From Flectonema sp. DT1601 (lineage: Eukaryota; Euglenozoa; Diplonemea; Diplonemida; Diplonemidae): a stretch of 64,000 nucleotides of DNA. The notes below the pieces were generated by a model. That model was not told the DNA's origin. It ran no database searches and saw only the letters and a list, made by a program, of their open reading frames with translations. Both the position numbers and the translations under genes were made by a program. The DNA lies in assembly GCA_964019425.1 (NCBI GenBank), contig OZ025835.1, positions 496,001 through 560,000 on the forward strand. Reading direction: 5' to 3'. This document shows positions 29,041 to 38,243 of this stretch, in pieces. How positions within the stretch are numbered: position 1 is the stretch's first letter; each line of letters begins with the position of its first letter.

Positions 29041-31268
29041 ATGACGACTTTGTTCCCTTTTTTGATTATTGTTTCACTTGTTGGATTATGTAGTAGTGTT
29101 GGACCGAGTCATAAATGGAATAGACCTGATGCACCGCTCTCGGAGTTGTATGATGCATTCTTCACAGAGTTACCAACATCACAGGCGTGTATTGGTATGA
29201 CTAATGGAAGGGGCGAGACACAATGCTATGCGAAACACAGAACATCACCTTTCTTCTTGATTGAAAGTGAGGATGATTGGAAAAGATTAAAAGTTCAAGA
29301 CGGAAACTGGGCCGTCGTTCTCAACCTCAAAGATATCGAACTTGAAAGAAAATTCTTTAAATCACTGAAGGAAATGTCTGCCAGCAGAGTGAATGCTATC
29401 GTTGTTCGCTATCCATCCTACAGCCATCGTCCTACTCACGAATCACCACTTGGAGTGATTCCTAATTATGATATTAGCATTTACAATTCATCTGTGTCTC
29501 CTAAGTGGAATCCTGAAGGAACCGGATTATTCTCAATGCCTCTTCCTCTTATAGTACGAGTCAATACAAGTGATCATAATGCAGCAGTGAAAGCTGCAAA
29601 GCTCAATGTTGAACAAGGATACTCTTATCCATTACATTCAGCTCAATTTAATTACGCTATGCAAAGTGCAGATGAAAGTTTACAAGAATGTTTATTAAGT
29701 GAGCATTGCTCTCCTTTTGGAGGATGGTCTTTATGGGGAGCAACTAAGTCAGCAACAGAAATCCATAACATAACAGAACCAGTAAAGTTTGTAGCTGTTG
29801 CTGCACCTTTAGATGTTAGTAACCTGTTTACACAATATTATGTTCCTGGGGCATCTGTTATTGGAGGACTGTTAGCGATGTTAACAGCTGCTGATGCTAT
29901 AAAGGATCGCCGTGATGAAATGATCAATCCAGCTTTGTTCTTTTTCTTTGCTGGTAGTCAGTATGGTGAATCTGGTGCTTCTCGTCTTCTAAAAGACATC
30001 TTTAACTTCACATCGTATGAGGTTAATAAAGGTACGAAAATATCTGTTGATGCTGACTTGAAAGCTTTAACAGAAGGAAATAATTCAATTCAATATTTCC
30101 TTTCACTGGATCAGATTGGAAGTGGTGATCCACCATCAGGAAATGGAAGTATTAACCAACTTGGAATGTACACTTATTCAGATCAAACAGGTGTCAGAGG
30201 TGGATCACAGCCAACACAAGCAACATCTAAGCTTGTTCAGGAACTTAAAAAGAATGGAGCGAAACAGGGACAGCCATACTTACCTCCAACAAGTACACAT
30301 ACGTTATTAAATATCCCTGGTGTGTCTGATAGTGATATTGGTGTAGCTACTCTTGCTGGATATCCAAAACAATATTTGAATCGTTATCTTGGATCTTCTT
30401 ATGATGTCCCGTCGTCTGATCGATTTAACGCCACCATCGTATTGCAAACGGCAGCGACTCTAACCGACACGATCTGGTCATTGTCTGGAGCAACAACACC
30501 TGCACCGTCAGTCAACGAAACAGTTTTTAGTGAACTGTTTTATTGTTTTACAAGAAATGTTAGTTGTGATTTATTTCTTAAGTATAGACAGGTTGAAAGT
30601 CTTGAGACACTTCACACAAAACAATACGCGTCGTCGAACAATTGGTCTCCAAGAACTCACAGAAGTAGTGACTTAGGAGTGATCACATGGTTCATAGCAG
30701 AGTTTATGAGAGATAGATGGCCGGATGAAAAACTATCCTCGAATGACTCTTGTTTTGCAGCATCTCATAAGCAGCTTTACAAAGGTTCTTATGGATGTCC
30801 TCCTGAGGAGTCCTGCATAGCAACAGCAGATACAAACACCTCTGAAATGGTTCCTTTCTCAACTCCTGATGGTGAAGTAAAGGAGACTAATAGAACAGGA
30901 ACTTGTAAACTTACATCTGTTCGTTACTATTCAGCAATGTCGCCTGGTATTGAGGGATATTTTAAAGACGGTAAATACAGAGTCAATACTAAATACATTA
31001 ATTATTATCCTTCGTATGCTGTATCAAAGTACAACTCATTGTCTAACGGGTTTCGTATTTTCGTTCAAGACAGCGTCGCTAGGGAGGTATGTCGGTTGGT
31101 ATCTTTTAATTGTTCAAAAAGGTAGGAAATAAACTTTTATGTGAAAAAGAAAAAAAAAAAAAAATTCAGGTAACAATCTTAATTGTCGGAATTGCTATTT
31201 TCTTAATAAGTTTAGCCGTAGTAGTGAACTTCCGCTCTCGTGTCATTCCGAAGTTAAAAAATGATTAG
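29041..31268 (+). CDS. NCSTN: Nicastrin-like gamma-secretase subunit (spliced, 2 exons)
   Basis: Exons are 29041-31086 and 31170-31268, giving 714 residues, close to the ~709 of human nicastrin. The order is signal peptide (about 1-20), a lumenal ectodomain with many N-x-S/T sites, and a C-terminal membrane helix (VTILIVGIAIFLISLAVVV) with a short basic tail. Family blocks include the Cys-containing N-terminal IGMTNGRGETQCYA, then PGASVIGGLLAMLTAADAI and LFFFFAGSQYGESGASRLL, which aligns with the nicastrin GETFDYIGSSR region. In that motif Ser replaces the first Glu. Nicastrin is the substrate-gating, non-catalytic subunit with presenilin, APH-1 and PEN-2; none of the partners lies in this window. 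A single-exon reading would lack the anchor. Confidence 0.9.
31087..31169 (+). other. Cis-intron of the nicastrin-like gene (83 nt)
   Basis: GTATGT at 31087 and AATTCAG ending at 31169. Splicing falls between codons (GAG|GTA) and joins the ectodomain to the 32-residue membrane-anchor exon. Unspliced RNA meets a stop 12 codons into the intron. Confidence 0.92.
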
Positions 31269-31434
31269 ATGGAATTTGAATTAATTTCGAAGTTGCTGTA
31301 CTTTATTCAGAGGAGGTTGGGCGTTCATCTTTTTCAGGAATCACTTATTGACCGTTTCGCTTGTCAAAGAATAGAAGGATGGCTTCTTTTGTTAGAAAAA
31401 GGGTCGTAAGACCAACAAGGGGAAAAAAAAAATA

Positions 31435-31466
<32 letters not shown>

Positions 31467-31976
31467 GAGAGAACAACGGATTTGTTTTGTATTAGTTTTG
31501 TTTGCCTTTAAAATTTTGAATCTTTTTTTTTCTTTCTTTTATAATAAAAAAAAAGCAACGTAAATACGGGCCCCCTCCTTGTCTATACACTAGGGGTAAG
31601 GGATTGGCTATTTATTTCTTTTTGCGTGGCCACTAATTTGGCGCACGGCGATAGTAGTGCTGCTGAAAACCAATTTCAGTTTTAGAACATTGAAAAAAAA
31701 AAAAAAAAAAAAAAAAGTGAAAATGCAATCATTCATTGTGTTGGATTCCCAAAAGAAGTTTTTGATTGAACCCTAGGATGTTGTTTTGCTTTGAGAATGA
31801 ATACATAAAAAAAAACCGAACAAATTTAATCATCCCTTTTGGAAGATTCTTTTTTTTTTTTTTTTTTTCCCGATTTGGTCTGGATGAAAATGAACAGGGC
31901 TACGTCTGCACTACTATTAGTTTGAATTATACCTGCCTTACATTATTTATACCAACCAGCAGGTGTAACCAAGAGA
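31269..31976. other. 700-nt intergenic gap
   Basis: No gene seen. The gap has a T-tract at 31437-31466, an A-tract at 31693-31716 and a second T-tract at 31851-31868, then acceptors ACCAG and CAG (AG at 31958-31959 and 31961-31962) just before the RasGEF start. Confidence 0.6.
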
Positions 31977-34430
31977 ATGTCCCACATGGAAATCGACAGC
32001 GACAGTGAAAGTGATGATGACAAAGTAATGGAGTTCCCAGAAGTGAGAAACGAAGACAGTGAAGATGATGAAGAGGACTCTGAAACAGAAAGCTCAGATT
32101 CAACTAGCTCTGCAGGAACAATGCCTGCTATTGAAGGCCATGATGATAGGTCAGTAGAGGATCGTCGTTCTTTGAGTAGTGTTCCTGGAAAAGTTGCTCA
32201 ACCTGTTGATTCATTATTCGGACCACAAATACACATCCCACCTCAACATTCCGTATTAGATTCACCAACAGTTAGGATGACAACATCACCAGAACCACAA
32301 CGTAATAGTAGAAGACTATCAACTACAATGAGAAGTCCTTCTTTAACATCTGTTGGTAGTGGATCATTTATAGTCGATTTGATCGATACGACTCCTCGTG
32401 ATGGAATGCCTCCTCTTCCAAGAACTGTGTCTATTGAAAATAGAGATTTTCAAGCAACCCTAGCCCAGTCTCACAATCAAATTGTTAACATATCCGTTGC
32501 TAAAGGTGAGTCAAGTTTATCGTCAACTACATCTGCTCAGACTGTTCAAACTGCTCCATTTGTTTCTCCAAGTATTCCTGTATACCCACCCCAAGGACAT
32601 GTTGATGATGATGAGGAACTTTATAAGTGGGATTTGGTCAACAACGTTCAACGTAATTTAAAATCAGCTTTAAAAAGACAACAATCACTTGTAAAACAAT
32701 CGGATAAATCAAACGTTGAAATACTTCGATTGATTGTTCATTCTTTACAAAGTAGACCAAACATGGTTGATGTTGTCTCTGCTATCAGACGTGAGGCTCA
32801 GTCAAGAGGAATGCCACTACTACTCAATCCTGATGTTTTAGTAGCAGGAAAGGAAAAAGGTGGATTCGATGCAACGGAACTTCATGTCAGAGTGCAGCAA
32901 GCATTGAAGTACCTTCCGCCTTTAGAAACTAATCCATGGGGTCATCAAGAACCTTGGCCTACAAATAATTTCTGGATAAGAACTGTTCCTCTGGTAAGCC
33001 CACGTAGCGGTAAACGAGACAAAAACTCACAATTCGTGACTCTAACAGCTCTCATCGATCACCTTCTTCTCGATGATGTGAATGCCGGAGACTATCCTTT
33101 TGTGAGACCTATCAGAGATAATCTCACAAATCGATTCTTTTTAGTTCACGTTGAGTTTGTTACTCCAGATATGTTGTTTACACATTTAGCGAGATTCTTT
33201 ATAAGTATTCCTGCAGAGTATTTATCTGAAGAGAGATTCAACAGCGTCAGTGTGAGAGTCCTAAAAGTACTCGATCACTGGATACGATATGCGTTAGTTG
33301 ACTTCCCAGAGCAGTTACTACTGAAGGCGAGAGCATTTGTTGCTTATATTCGTGGAAGACATGGACCAAACGGAGGAAGGTCCATATCAAAAGCGATATT
33401 CGTTCTGTCAACGACAATAGAAAAATCTCTCGCTATGGGAACACCAAGGATACCGATCCCAAAACAGATAGTAGCTGATGAAGAGCCTCCTGAACCAAAA
33501 CTTGATGGAGTTAACGGTCAAGGAATTATTGGTAATATACAGGGTCTTAATCATGAAGAAGTAGCCAGACAGATGTGTTTGTTGGCTTTTAATAACTTTT
33601 CTCAAATATCGATAAGACAATTCTTTCATTCTGCCTGGAATCCTGGAAACCTCTGGGCTATTAGTTTAGACTTCAGGATTGCTTCAGAACGTATTGCTGC
33701 CTACAGAGAATGGATCGCTAGTCAAATTATTAGAGGTGAGACTCCTGAAAAACGTCTTGCAACTATACATCACTTCATCAACATAGCAAGGCATTGTCTT
33801 GCGTTGCAGAATCTTACAGCTGCTCAGGCGATATATTCTGGTGTTTCGCATATGGCTGTAAATAGAATGAAAACAACTATTGGAGACCCGAGGGGAAGTA
33901 CTCTAAATAAGAAGAGAAATAGTAAAGGTGAAAAGTCAGAGCATGAGATTTACCTGGAGCTTGACTTGGACCCTTTTAAACTACAAGAGATGAATCAAGT
34001 TCTTGCAAAGGCTGTTGAATCGAATAAGCCTTGTCTTCCTGATTTGGGTTTGACGTTCTCAAATTATTTCATGAGATGCTATGAGGGACAGATGGGTGAT
34101 TCAGTTGTTGTAAAAACAAACCCTGATGACACTACTACTGATTTCATAAATTGGAAAAAAATGGAGGCAATCTCATCTGAAGCCCTGGTGATATTAATAT
34201 TACAGTCTCGTCCATACAATTTTAAACCTGTTCCTCAAATTCAAGATTTACTTATAAACTTACCAGGGAAATACCCTGACGATGTGCTACTAGAATTAGC
34301 TGAACAAAAAGAACCATACAAAGCCCCTCCTAAAATTATGAAATATGAAGACCCGGAGAGTGAGGATTCGTATTCCGATTCTCCAAAGGGAAAATGGGGA
34401 AAGATGAAAAAGTTTTTTAAAAGAAAATAA
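31977..34430 (+). CDS. Ras-type guanine nucleotide exchange factor (CDC25 domain)
   Basis: An 817-residue regulator that would catalyse GDP/GTP exchange on a Ras-like GTPase. The N-terminus is acidic (SDSESDDDK) and then Ser/Thr/Pro-rich to about residue 200, likely disordered. A RasGEF-N (REM) module lies near 345-475 (VTLTALIDHLLLDDV, FFLVHVEFVTPDMLFTHLARFF, VLKVLDHWI). The CDC25 catalytic domain covers about 520-760, with EVARQMCLLAFNNFSQI, NPGNLWAISLDFRI, a helical-hairpin region (RLATIHHFINIARHCLALQNL) and LPDLGLTFSNYFMRCYEG. The C-terminus is basic (KGKWGKMKKFFKRK) and may contact membrane. It resembles the amoebal and fungal RasGEFs in layout. The target GTPase is unknown. Confidence 0.93.
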   Translation: MSHMEIDSDSESDDDKVMEFPEVRNEDSEDDEEDSETESSDSTSSAGTMPAIEGHDDRSVEDRRSLSSVPGKVAQPVDSLFGPQIHIPPQHSVLDSPTVRMTTSPEPQRNSRRLSTTMRSPSLTSVGSGSFIVDLIDTTPRDGMPPLPRTVSIENRDFQATLAQSHNQIVNISVAKGESSLSSTTSAQTVQTAPFVSPSIPVYPPQGHVDDDEELYKWDLVNNVQRNLKSALKRQQSLVKQSDKSNVEILRLIVHSLQSRPNMVDVVSAIRREAQSRGMPLLLNPDVLVAGKEKGGFDATELHVRVQQALKYLPPLETNPWGHQEPWPTNNFWIRTVPLVSPRSGKRDKNSQFVTLTALIDHLLLDDVNAGDYPFVRPIRDNLTNRFFLVHVEFVTPDMLFTHLARFFISIPAEYLSEERFNSVSVRVLKVLDHWIRYALVDFPEQLLLKARAFVAYIRGRHGPNGGRSISKAIFVLSTTIEKSLAMGTPRIPIPKQIVADEEPPEPKLDGVNGQGIIGNIQGLNHEEVARQMCLLAFNNFSQISIRQFFHSAWNPGNLWAISLDFRIASERIAAYREWIASQIIRGETPEKRLATIHHFINIARHCLALQNLTAAQAIYSGVSHMAVNRMKTTIGDPRGSTLNKKRNSKGEKSEHEIYLELDLDPFKLQEMNQVLAKAVESNKPCLPDLGLTFSNYFMRCYEGQMGDSVVVKTNPDDTTTDFINWKKMEAISSEALVILILQSRPYNFKPVPQIQDLLINLPGKYPDDVLLELAEQKEPYKAPPKIMKYEDPESEDSYSDSPKGKWGKMKKFFKRK

Positions 34431-34871
34431 ATAAACAGTATTTATAGTTAACCCGCTTAGACTATTAACTTCTGTTAGTTTATATTTCAACAGTGGTTCG
34501 TTACTTGCCAACTGAAGAGGGTAGTCTTCTGTAGACTTATATTTCTCGATGTGTTTCCTTGCCTTCTCTCCCCAATAGATTATTATTCGGTTAGTTTCTG
34601 TAGAATATTTTGTTTGATTTTCTTTTTTTTTTGGTGTTTTTTTATATTTTTAAATTCCTTTTTTTTTTTTTCAAAAAAACAGCATTTTCCCCCAAAAAAC
34701 ACAAAACAAAACTCCAATGGTTACGTCAAAAAGCTAAGTTAAGCACCACTATGGTCACTGTTTGGTAGTACATTAGTTGGTTATTATTTTTTTTTTTTTT
34801 TAATGTTTTTATTTTCCCCCCTTTTTCTCGAAAACAGTATCGGAAGTTTTTATTATTATTTTCTCTTGTCG
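34431..34871. other. Intergenic gap with 5S-like fragment
   Basis: No gene seen. The gap has T- and A-tracts around 34622-34700, the 5S-like block at 34720-34790 and a CCCCCCTTTTTCTCG…ACAG acceptor (AG at 34836-34837) ahead of the oxygenase gene. Confidence 0.55.
34720..34790 (+). repeat. 5S-rRNA-like fragment, copy b
   Basis: CTAAGTTAAGCACC is followed 20 bases later by TTGGTAGTAC, matching the order and spacing of the 5S rRNA blocks AAGTTAAGC and GGTTAGTAC. The 5' third and 3' end of 5S rRNA are not seen. A T-tract follows at once, like a Pol III stop. It shares 36 of 42 bases with 21557-21598. Best read as a 5S-derived relic. Confidence 0.42.
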
Positions 34872-35804
34872 ATGGCTACTTCAATAAACACAAAACCAAA
34901 ACCTGGATGGTTACCGTCTCTAACATACACGTTGACGGGGGTCGCAAATTATCCAAATTATTTGATTGAGAAGATGGCCCCAATTCAAAGTTCTGAAAAA
35001 AATTTAAAAGAGTATATCTGTCACCTTGAGAGTGAATTAGAAAGAGGAAAACAGGCATTGCAAATAGTACAGAACAGAGAATCGTGGATTCCACGAAATG
35101 ATCAGCTGTTGTCAATGCTTAGCAACTTCAACATAGAAGACAGTTGTGATGCAAATACTGTCTCAGCATTGTCAGGAGACTCTGATCTGGTTGAACGTTA
35201 CATGTCGCAACTTGTTGATGGAGCTGTTTATTTCCCTTTGCTGTCACGGGATACCTGCTCTTGTTTACTCGAAGAAATTATTTATTATTATTCAGTCGCT
35301 ACTCCTCCAACGTATCCAAAAAAGTGTTCAATTGATTTTTGGGGAAAACCCGGACAACATTTCATCGACGTGTTATTTAATGAAGTCATGAGACCGATGG
35401 CAAATATTCTATGGGGGATATCTGGACTTGATCAAAGATATTCATTTATTGCTTCTTATGATAAGGTTAGTGACATTATATCAAATACAGCTTTAGATAG
35501 ACACACAGATGACTCTGAGGTCACCTTAACTATACCTCTCGGTGGTACTTGGAGTAATGGGTCGGTTGATCTTTATGGTGTACGAGGTACACAAAATGAA
35601 TCTAATCTGCAGTTATCGTTCCCTCACATCAATATCGGATCAGCTCTCCTTCATAAAGGACAACTCATTCACTCTGTCACTCCTGTAGATGGAACCCGGC
35701 ATGTTCTTGTTATTTGGGGAAGAAGTTCTGCTTATCGATCATCTCACTGTCCTTGCTGTTCTAGGTTTGGAAGAGATATGTGTCTTTTTCAACTTACAAA
35801 ATAA
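34872..35804 (+). CDS. 2-oxoglutarate/Fe(II) oxygenase (P4H-like fold), 310 aa
   Basis: A non-haem iron dioxygenase. The metal triad is H211, D213 (RHTDDSEVTLTIPLGG) and H267 (HKGQLIHSV), and R276 (DGTRHVLVIW) is positioned to bind 2-oxoglutarate, as in the prolyl-4-hydroxylase fold. The G-rich IPLGG and GSALLHKG strands are typical. The N-terminal 110 residues are helical and not recognised. The C-terminus has a small Cys cluster (HCPCCSRFGRDMC). The ATG at 34872 is chosen because the upstream extension reads hydrophobic Tyr/Phe from the pyrimidine-rich leader and lies partly before the acceptor at 34837. Substrate unknown: protein, lipid or nucleic acid hydroxylation are all possible. Confidence 0.85.
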   Translation: MATSINTKPKPGWLPSLTYTLTGVANYPNYLIEKMAPIQSSEKNLKEYICHLESELERGKQALQIVQNRESWIPRNDQLLSMLSNFNIEDSCDANTVSALSGDSDLVERYMSQLVDGAVYFPLLSRDTCSCLLEEIIYYYSVATPPTYPKKCSIDFWGKPGQHFIDVLFNEVMRPMANILWGISGLDQRYSFIASYDKVSDIISNTALDRHTDDSEVTLTIPLGGTWSNGSVDLYGVRGTQNESNLQLSFPHINIGSALLHKGQLIHSVTPVDGTRHVLVIWGRSSAYRSSHCPCCSRFGRDMCLFQLTK

Positions 35805-35871
35805 GTTGTCAGAATTATTATTTTTAACATAAAGTAATGACTGTGTGTGTTATTATCTTCAACTACTTCGT

Positions 35872-35878
35872 ACTACAG
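35872..35878 (+). promoter_or_regulatory. Trans-splice acceptor of the CCCH gene
   Basis: ACTACAG with AG at 35877-35878 lies only 12 bases before the ATG at 35891. It removes an in-frame upstream ATG at 35837 from the mature mRNA. Confidence 0.5.
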
Positions 35879-35890
35879 GTATATGATAAA

Positions 35891-36151
35891 ATGAGTGACC
35901 CTCCTTCCTTACGTGAAAAGTGTTTTTATTTCAACACGTTAGGTCACTGTAAATGGGGTGAATTCTGTAGGTACGAACACGATGATGACCTTCGCAATGA
36001 GATTCTAGACAACTGTCCACATGATTTACTTACTTTAGAAAGCAGAAGAAATATCGACTGCTGCATCGGATCGAGGAGGAGGAATATGGATTTCTGTGAA
36101 ACTTGTAACCGAATGTTGAGAATAAAAAAAAGTATAACACCATCAGGGTGA
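35891..36151 (+). CDS. Small CCCH zinc-finger protein
   Basis: An 86-residue protein with one CCCH finger, C-x8-C-x5-C-x3-H (CFYFNTLGHCKWGEFCRYEH, about residues 11-30). This class usually binds single-stranded RNA, and small CCCH proteins are common post-transcriptional regulators in trypanosomatids (the ZFP type). The rest is charged, with four or five further Cys in the C-terminal half (DCCIGSRRRNMDFCETC) that may form a second zinc site. The start is set by the ACTACAG acceptor 12 bases upstream. It lies 86 bases after the oxygenase stop. The RNA-binding role is inferred. Confidence 0.8.
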   Translation: MSDPPSLREKCFYFNTLGHCKWGEFCRYEHDDDLRNEILDNCPHDLLTLESRRNIDCCIGSRRRNMDFCETCNRMLRIKKSITPSG

Positions 36152-36252
36152 ACTGTGTCTTCCGACTACTATTCATCTTTTGTAGAAATCATTATTTTTG
36201 TTAATTATTTTTAACAAATAAATTACCCTCAACAGGAAAAGTCTCGACTAAA

Positions 36253-37533
36253 ATGATTAACTCTTTATTTATAATGAGCACCAGCGGGTGTGTCGTTATA
36301 GAAAAACACTGGAAAGGAATGATTCAAAGATACGTAGCGGAGGATTTCTACGCCGATCACGTCCTTCCATGTGACAACCCAAAAGACGTGTTGCCGGTTG
36401 TGAATTCAGGTAAATATTTATTCGTTCACGTATTACATTGTGATTTGATATTCTTAGCTGTTTTGAGAGGGGAGGCACTTGTAATGATGATACTCGAAAT
36501 ATTACAAAGAATTATTGATATTTTTGACAAGTATTTCGATGACGTTAACGAGGACACCATCAGAGACAATTTCGTTACGGCATACGAGATTCTTGAAGAG
36601 GTCCTTGATGATGGGTTTCCAATGTCAATTGAGACGTCTGTTTTGAAGGACTTGGTACCACCGCCATCGTTCTCAAGATTATTGAAAAATTTACGTCCGG
36701 GAGATTCTCACACGACGACCTCAGCACTCGATAGCACATCAACTCCATGGAGAAAACATGGAATCAGATACTCAAATAATGAAATCTTCTTCGATGTTAT
36801 CGAAGAACTCCACACCGTGATCGATGCTGATGGAAGGATTATTTCATCTGAAGTACAGGGTCTACTTGAGTGTAATTGTCGTCTAACTGGAATGCCTGAA
36901 ATTTTAGTTCAATTTAAAAATCCAGAAGTCCTCTCAGACACTGCTTTCCATTCTTGTGTACGCAAAGCTCGCTTCTCACAAGATTCCTCAATCTGGTTTA
37001 CTCCACCAGATGGTCAGTTTGTTCTTGCAAGTTATAATGTTGTTGGAACAGAGTCACAGTTTCAGGCACCTTTCTATGTAAAGCCACAGATAGGATTTGG
37101 TGATGGAGGTGGGAGGGTATCAATTATGGTTGGATTACGAGGATCATTCACCCCATCAAACAATAAAAAAGAAGGTCAAGTTCAGGACTTAAAGTTAACA
37201 GTTCCATTACCAAACTCTGTAGACAGTTGTACAATTGATCAAAGTCAAGGCTCAGCTATGTTTGATTATTCAACAAGAGAGATTGTTTGGGAAGTCGGTA
37301 AGCTCAGCAACTCAAAGACTGCAAACACACCATCACTCACAGCAACAATTCATATCAGATCAGATGCACAAAAACCATCAGTGATCCCCCCTGTTCTTGT
37401 TGAATACAGTCAAACTGGTAGCTCCTTTTCTGGACTCAAAGTAGACAGTGTTAACATACTAAATGAGGGATACAAACCTTATAAAGGAATTCGTGCTTTT
37501 GCTAAGGCTGGTCATTTTGTTGTAAGGTCTTAG
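36253..37533 (+). CDS. AP3M: AP-3 adaptor complex mu subunit
   Basis: The medium chain of the AP-3 adaptor, which sorts cargo from endosome or Golgi membranes to lysosome-like organelles. The 426 residues match the family length. A longin domain occupies about 1-140 (MINSLFIMSTSGCVVIEKHWKGMI, ILQRIIDIFDKYFDDV, VTAYEILEEVLDDGFPMSIE). The linker has the AP-3 block PWRKHGIRYSNNEIFFDVIEELHTVID, and the mu homology domain covers about 175-426 (LSGMPEILVQF-like strand, FIPPDG-like WFTPPDGQFVLASY). These blocks match AP-3 mu better than AP-1 or AP-2 mu. The acceptor AG is at 36234-36235. Confidence 0.95.
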   Translation: MINSLFIMSTSGCVVIEKHWKGMIQRYVAEDFYADHVLPCDNPKDVLPVVNSGKYLFVHVLHCDLIFLAVLRGEALVMMILEILQRIIDIFDKYFDDVNEDTIRDNFVTAYEILEEVLDDGFPMSIETSVLKDLVPPPSFSRLLKNLRPGDSHTTTSALDSTSTPWRKHGIRYSNNEIFFDVIEELHTVIDADGRIISSEVQGLLECNCRLTGMPEILVQFKNPEVLSDTAFHSCVRKARFSQDSSIWFTPPDGQFVLASYNVVGTESQFQAPFYVKPQIGFGDGGGRVSIMVGLRGSFTPSNNKKEGQVQDLKLTVPLPNSVDSCTIDQSQGSAMFDYSTREIVWEVGKLSNSKTANTPSLTATIHIRSDAQKPSVIPPVLVEYSQTGSSFSGLKVDSVNILNEGYKPYKGIRAFAKAGHFVVRS

Positions 37534-38243
37534 GAGAACTCTTTAAGAACTTTGTCTTGTATTAGTTTTGGTCGTTTGAGTTACTTTAGTCACTTTTACA
37601 TATGTTCCAAACATTAGGAACAGCTGTTTAAACCGAGAGATAACTTTATGATGCGACCCTTACCCCCTTTGGAAAAAATAAAAAATGAAGAACCATTTCA
37701 GATTAGCCTTTTTTTTCGGTGAACGCAGTCAGAATCCTGTCTCACAGGGGAAAATAAATTCATGACTATAAGAAAATATCGGCTTTCAATTTGAATAGTT
37801 TTTCTCCGACTTACGTCGGTACAAAAAAAAAAAAAAAAAAAAAAAGAGAGAGAGAGATAAAAAGTGTGCCAATCTGTTTTTACTCGTCACTGAGGCCTTG
37901 CACCACAAATGGGCATAACTGTGATATCGAGAGCTGAAATAATTCTACAGTGCTGTTGGCATCAACCATGTCTTTTACATCACTTGCGATAGTCTTTAAA
38001 TGTGTCTGTCTCGCTACCTTCAGTGTTGCCTTTTGTTTTTTTTGATGGTCTGTTTGTTCAGTTGTTTGATTATTTTCACATAATTTCATTGTCAGCAGGT
38101 TAATTTAATATTGAGATTGAGGTGCAATCTACTCCTCTCTGGAAATCTATGGACTTAATCTACTTGACTTGTTCATCGTCTTTATTTTAATTTTTTAAAA
38201 AAAAAATTATAGTAAAAAAAGAATTATATCTGAAAAGGTTAAC
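37534..38243. other. 700-nt intergenic gap with SINE-like copy
   Basis: Contains SINE-like copy 3 (37699-37845), a (GA)n tract at 37845-37857, and an ATTATAG acceptor (AG at 38211-38212). A 69-codon minus-strand frame at 37880-38089 has protein-like composition but no other support. Confidence 0.5.
37699..37845 (+). repeat. SINE-like repeat, copy 3
   Basis: Same order of blocks as copy 1: GATTAGCC, GAACGCAGTCAG, CACAGGGGAAAATA, then TTGAATAGTTTTTCTCCGAC and a CGACTTACGTCG hairpin, ending GGTAC and an A-tract of about 23. The body is more diverged than the 3' end. Confidence 0.6.

Noticed and set aside
31296-31307. CTGTACTTTATT, resembling the 3' end of a euglenozoan spliced-leader exon (kinetoplastid SL exons end TCTGTACTATATTG)
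   Set aside because: No splice donor follows, and no Sm site or T-tract terminator is placed as in an SL RNA gene. A 12-base match is compatible with chance in A+T-rich DNA.
35805-35890. Possible intron joining the oxygenase and CCCH frames into one gene
   Set aside because: The oxygenase is complete with its own stop, and no GT donor fits. A trans-splice acceptor between two genes explains the CAG at 35878.
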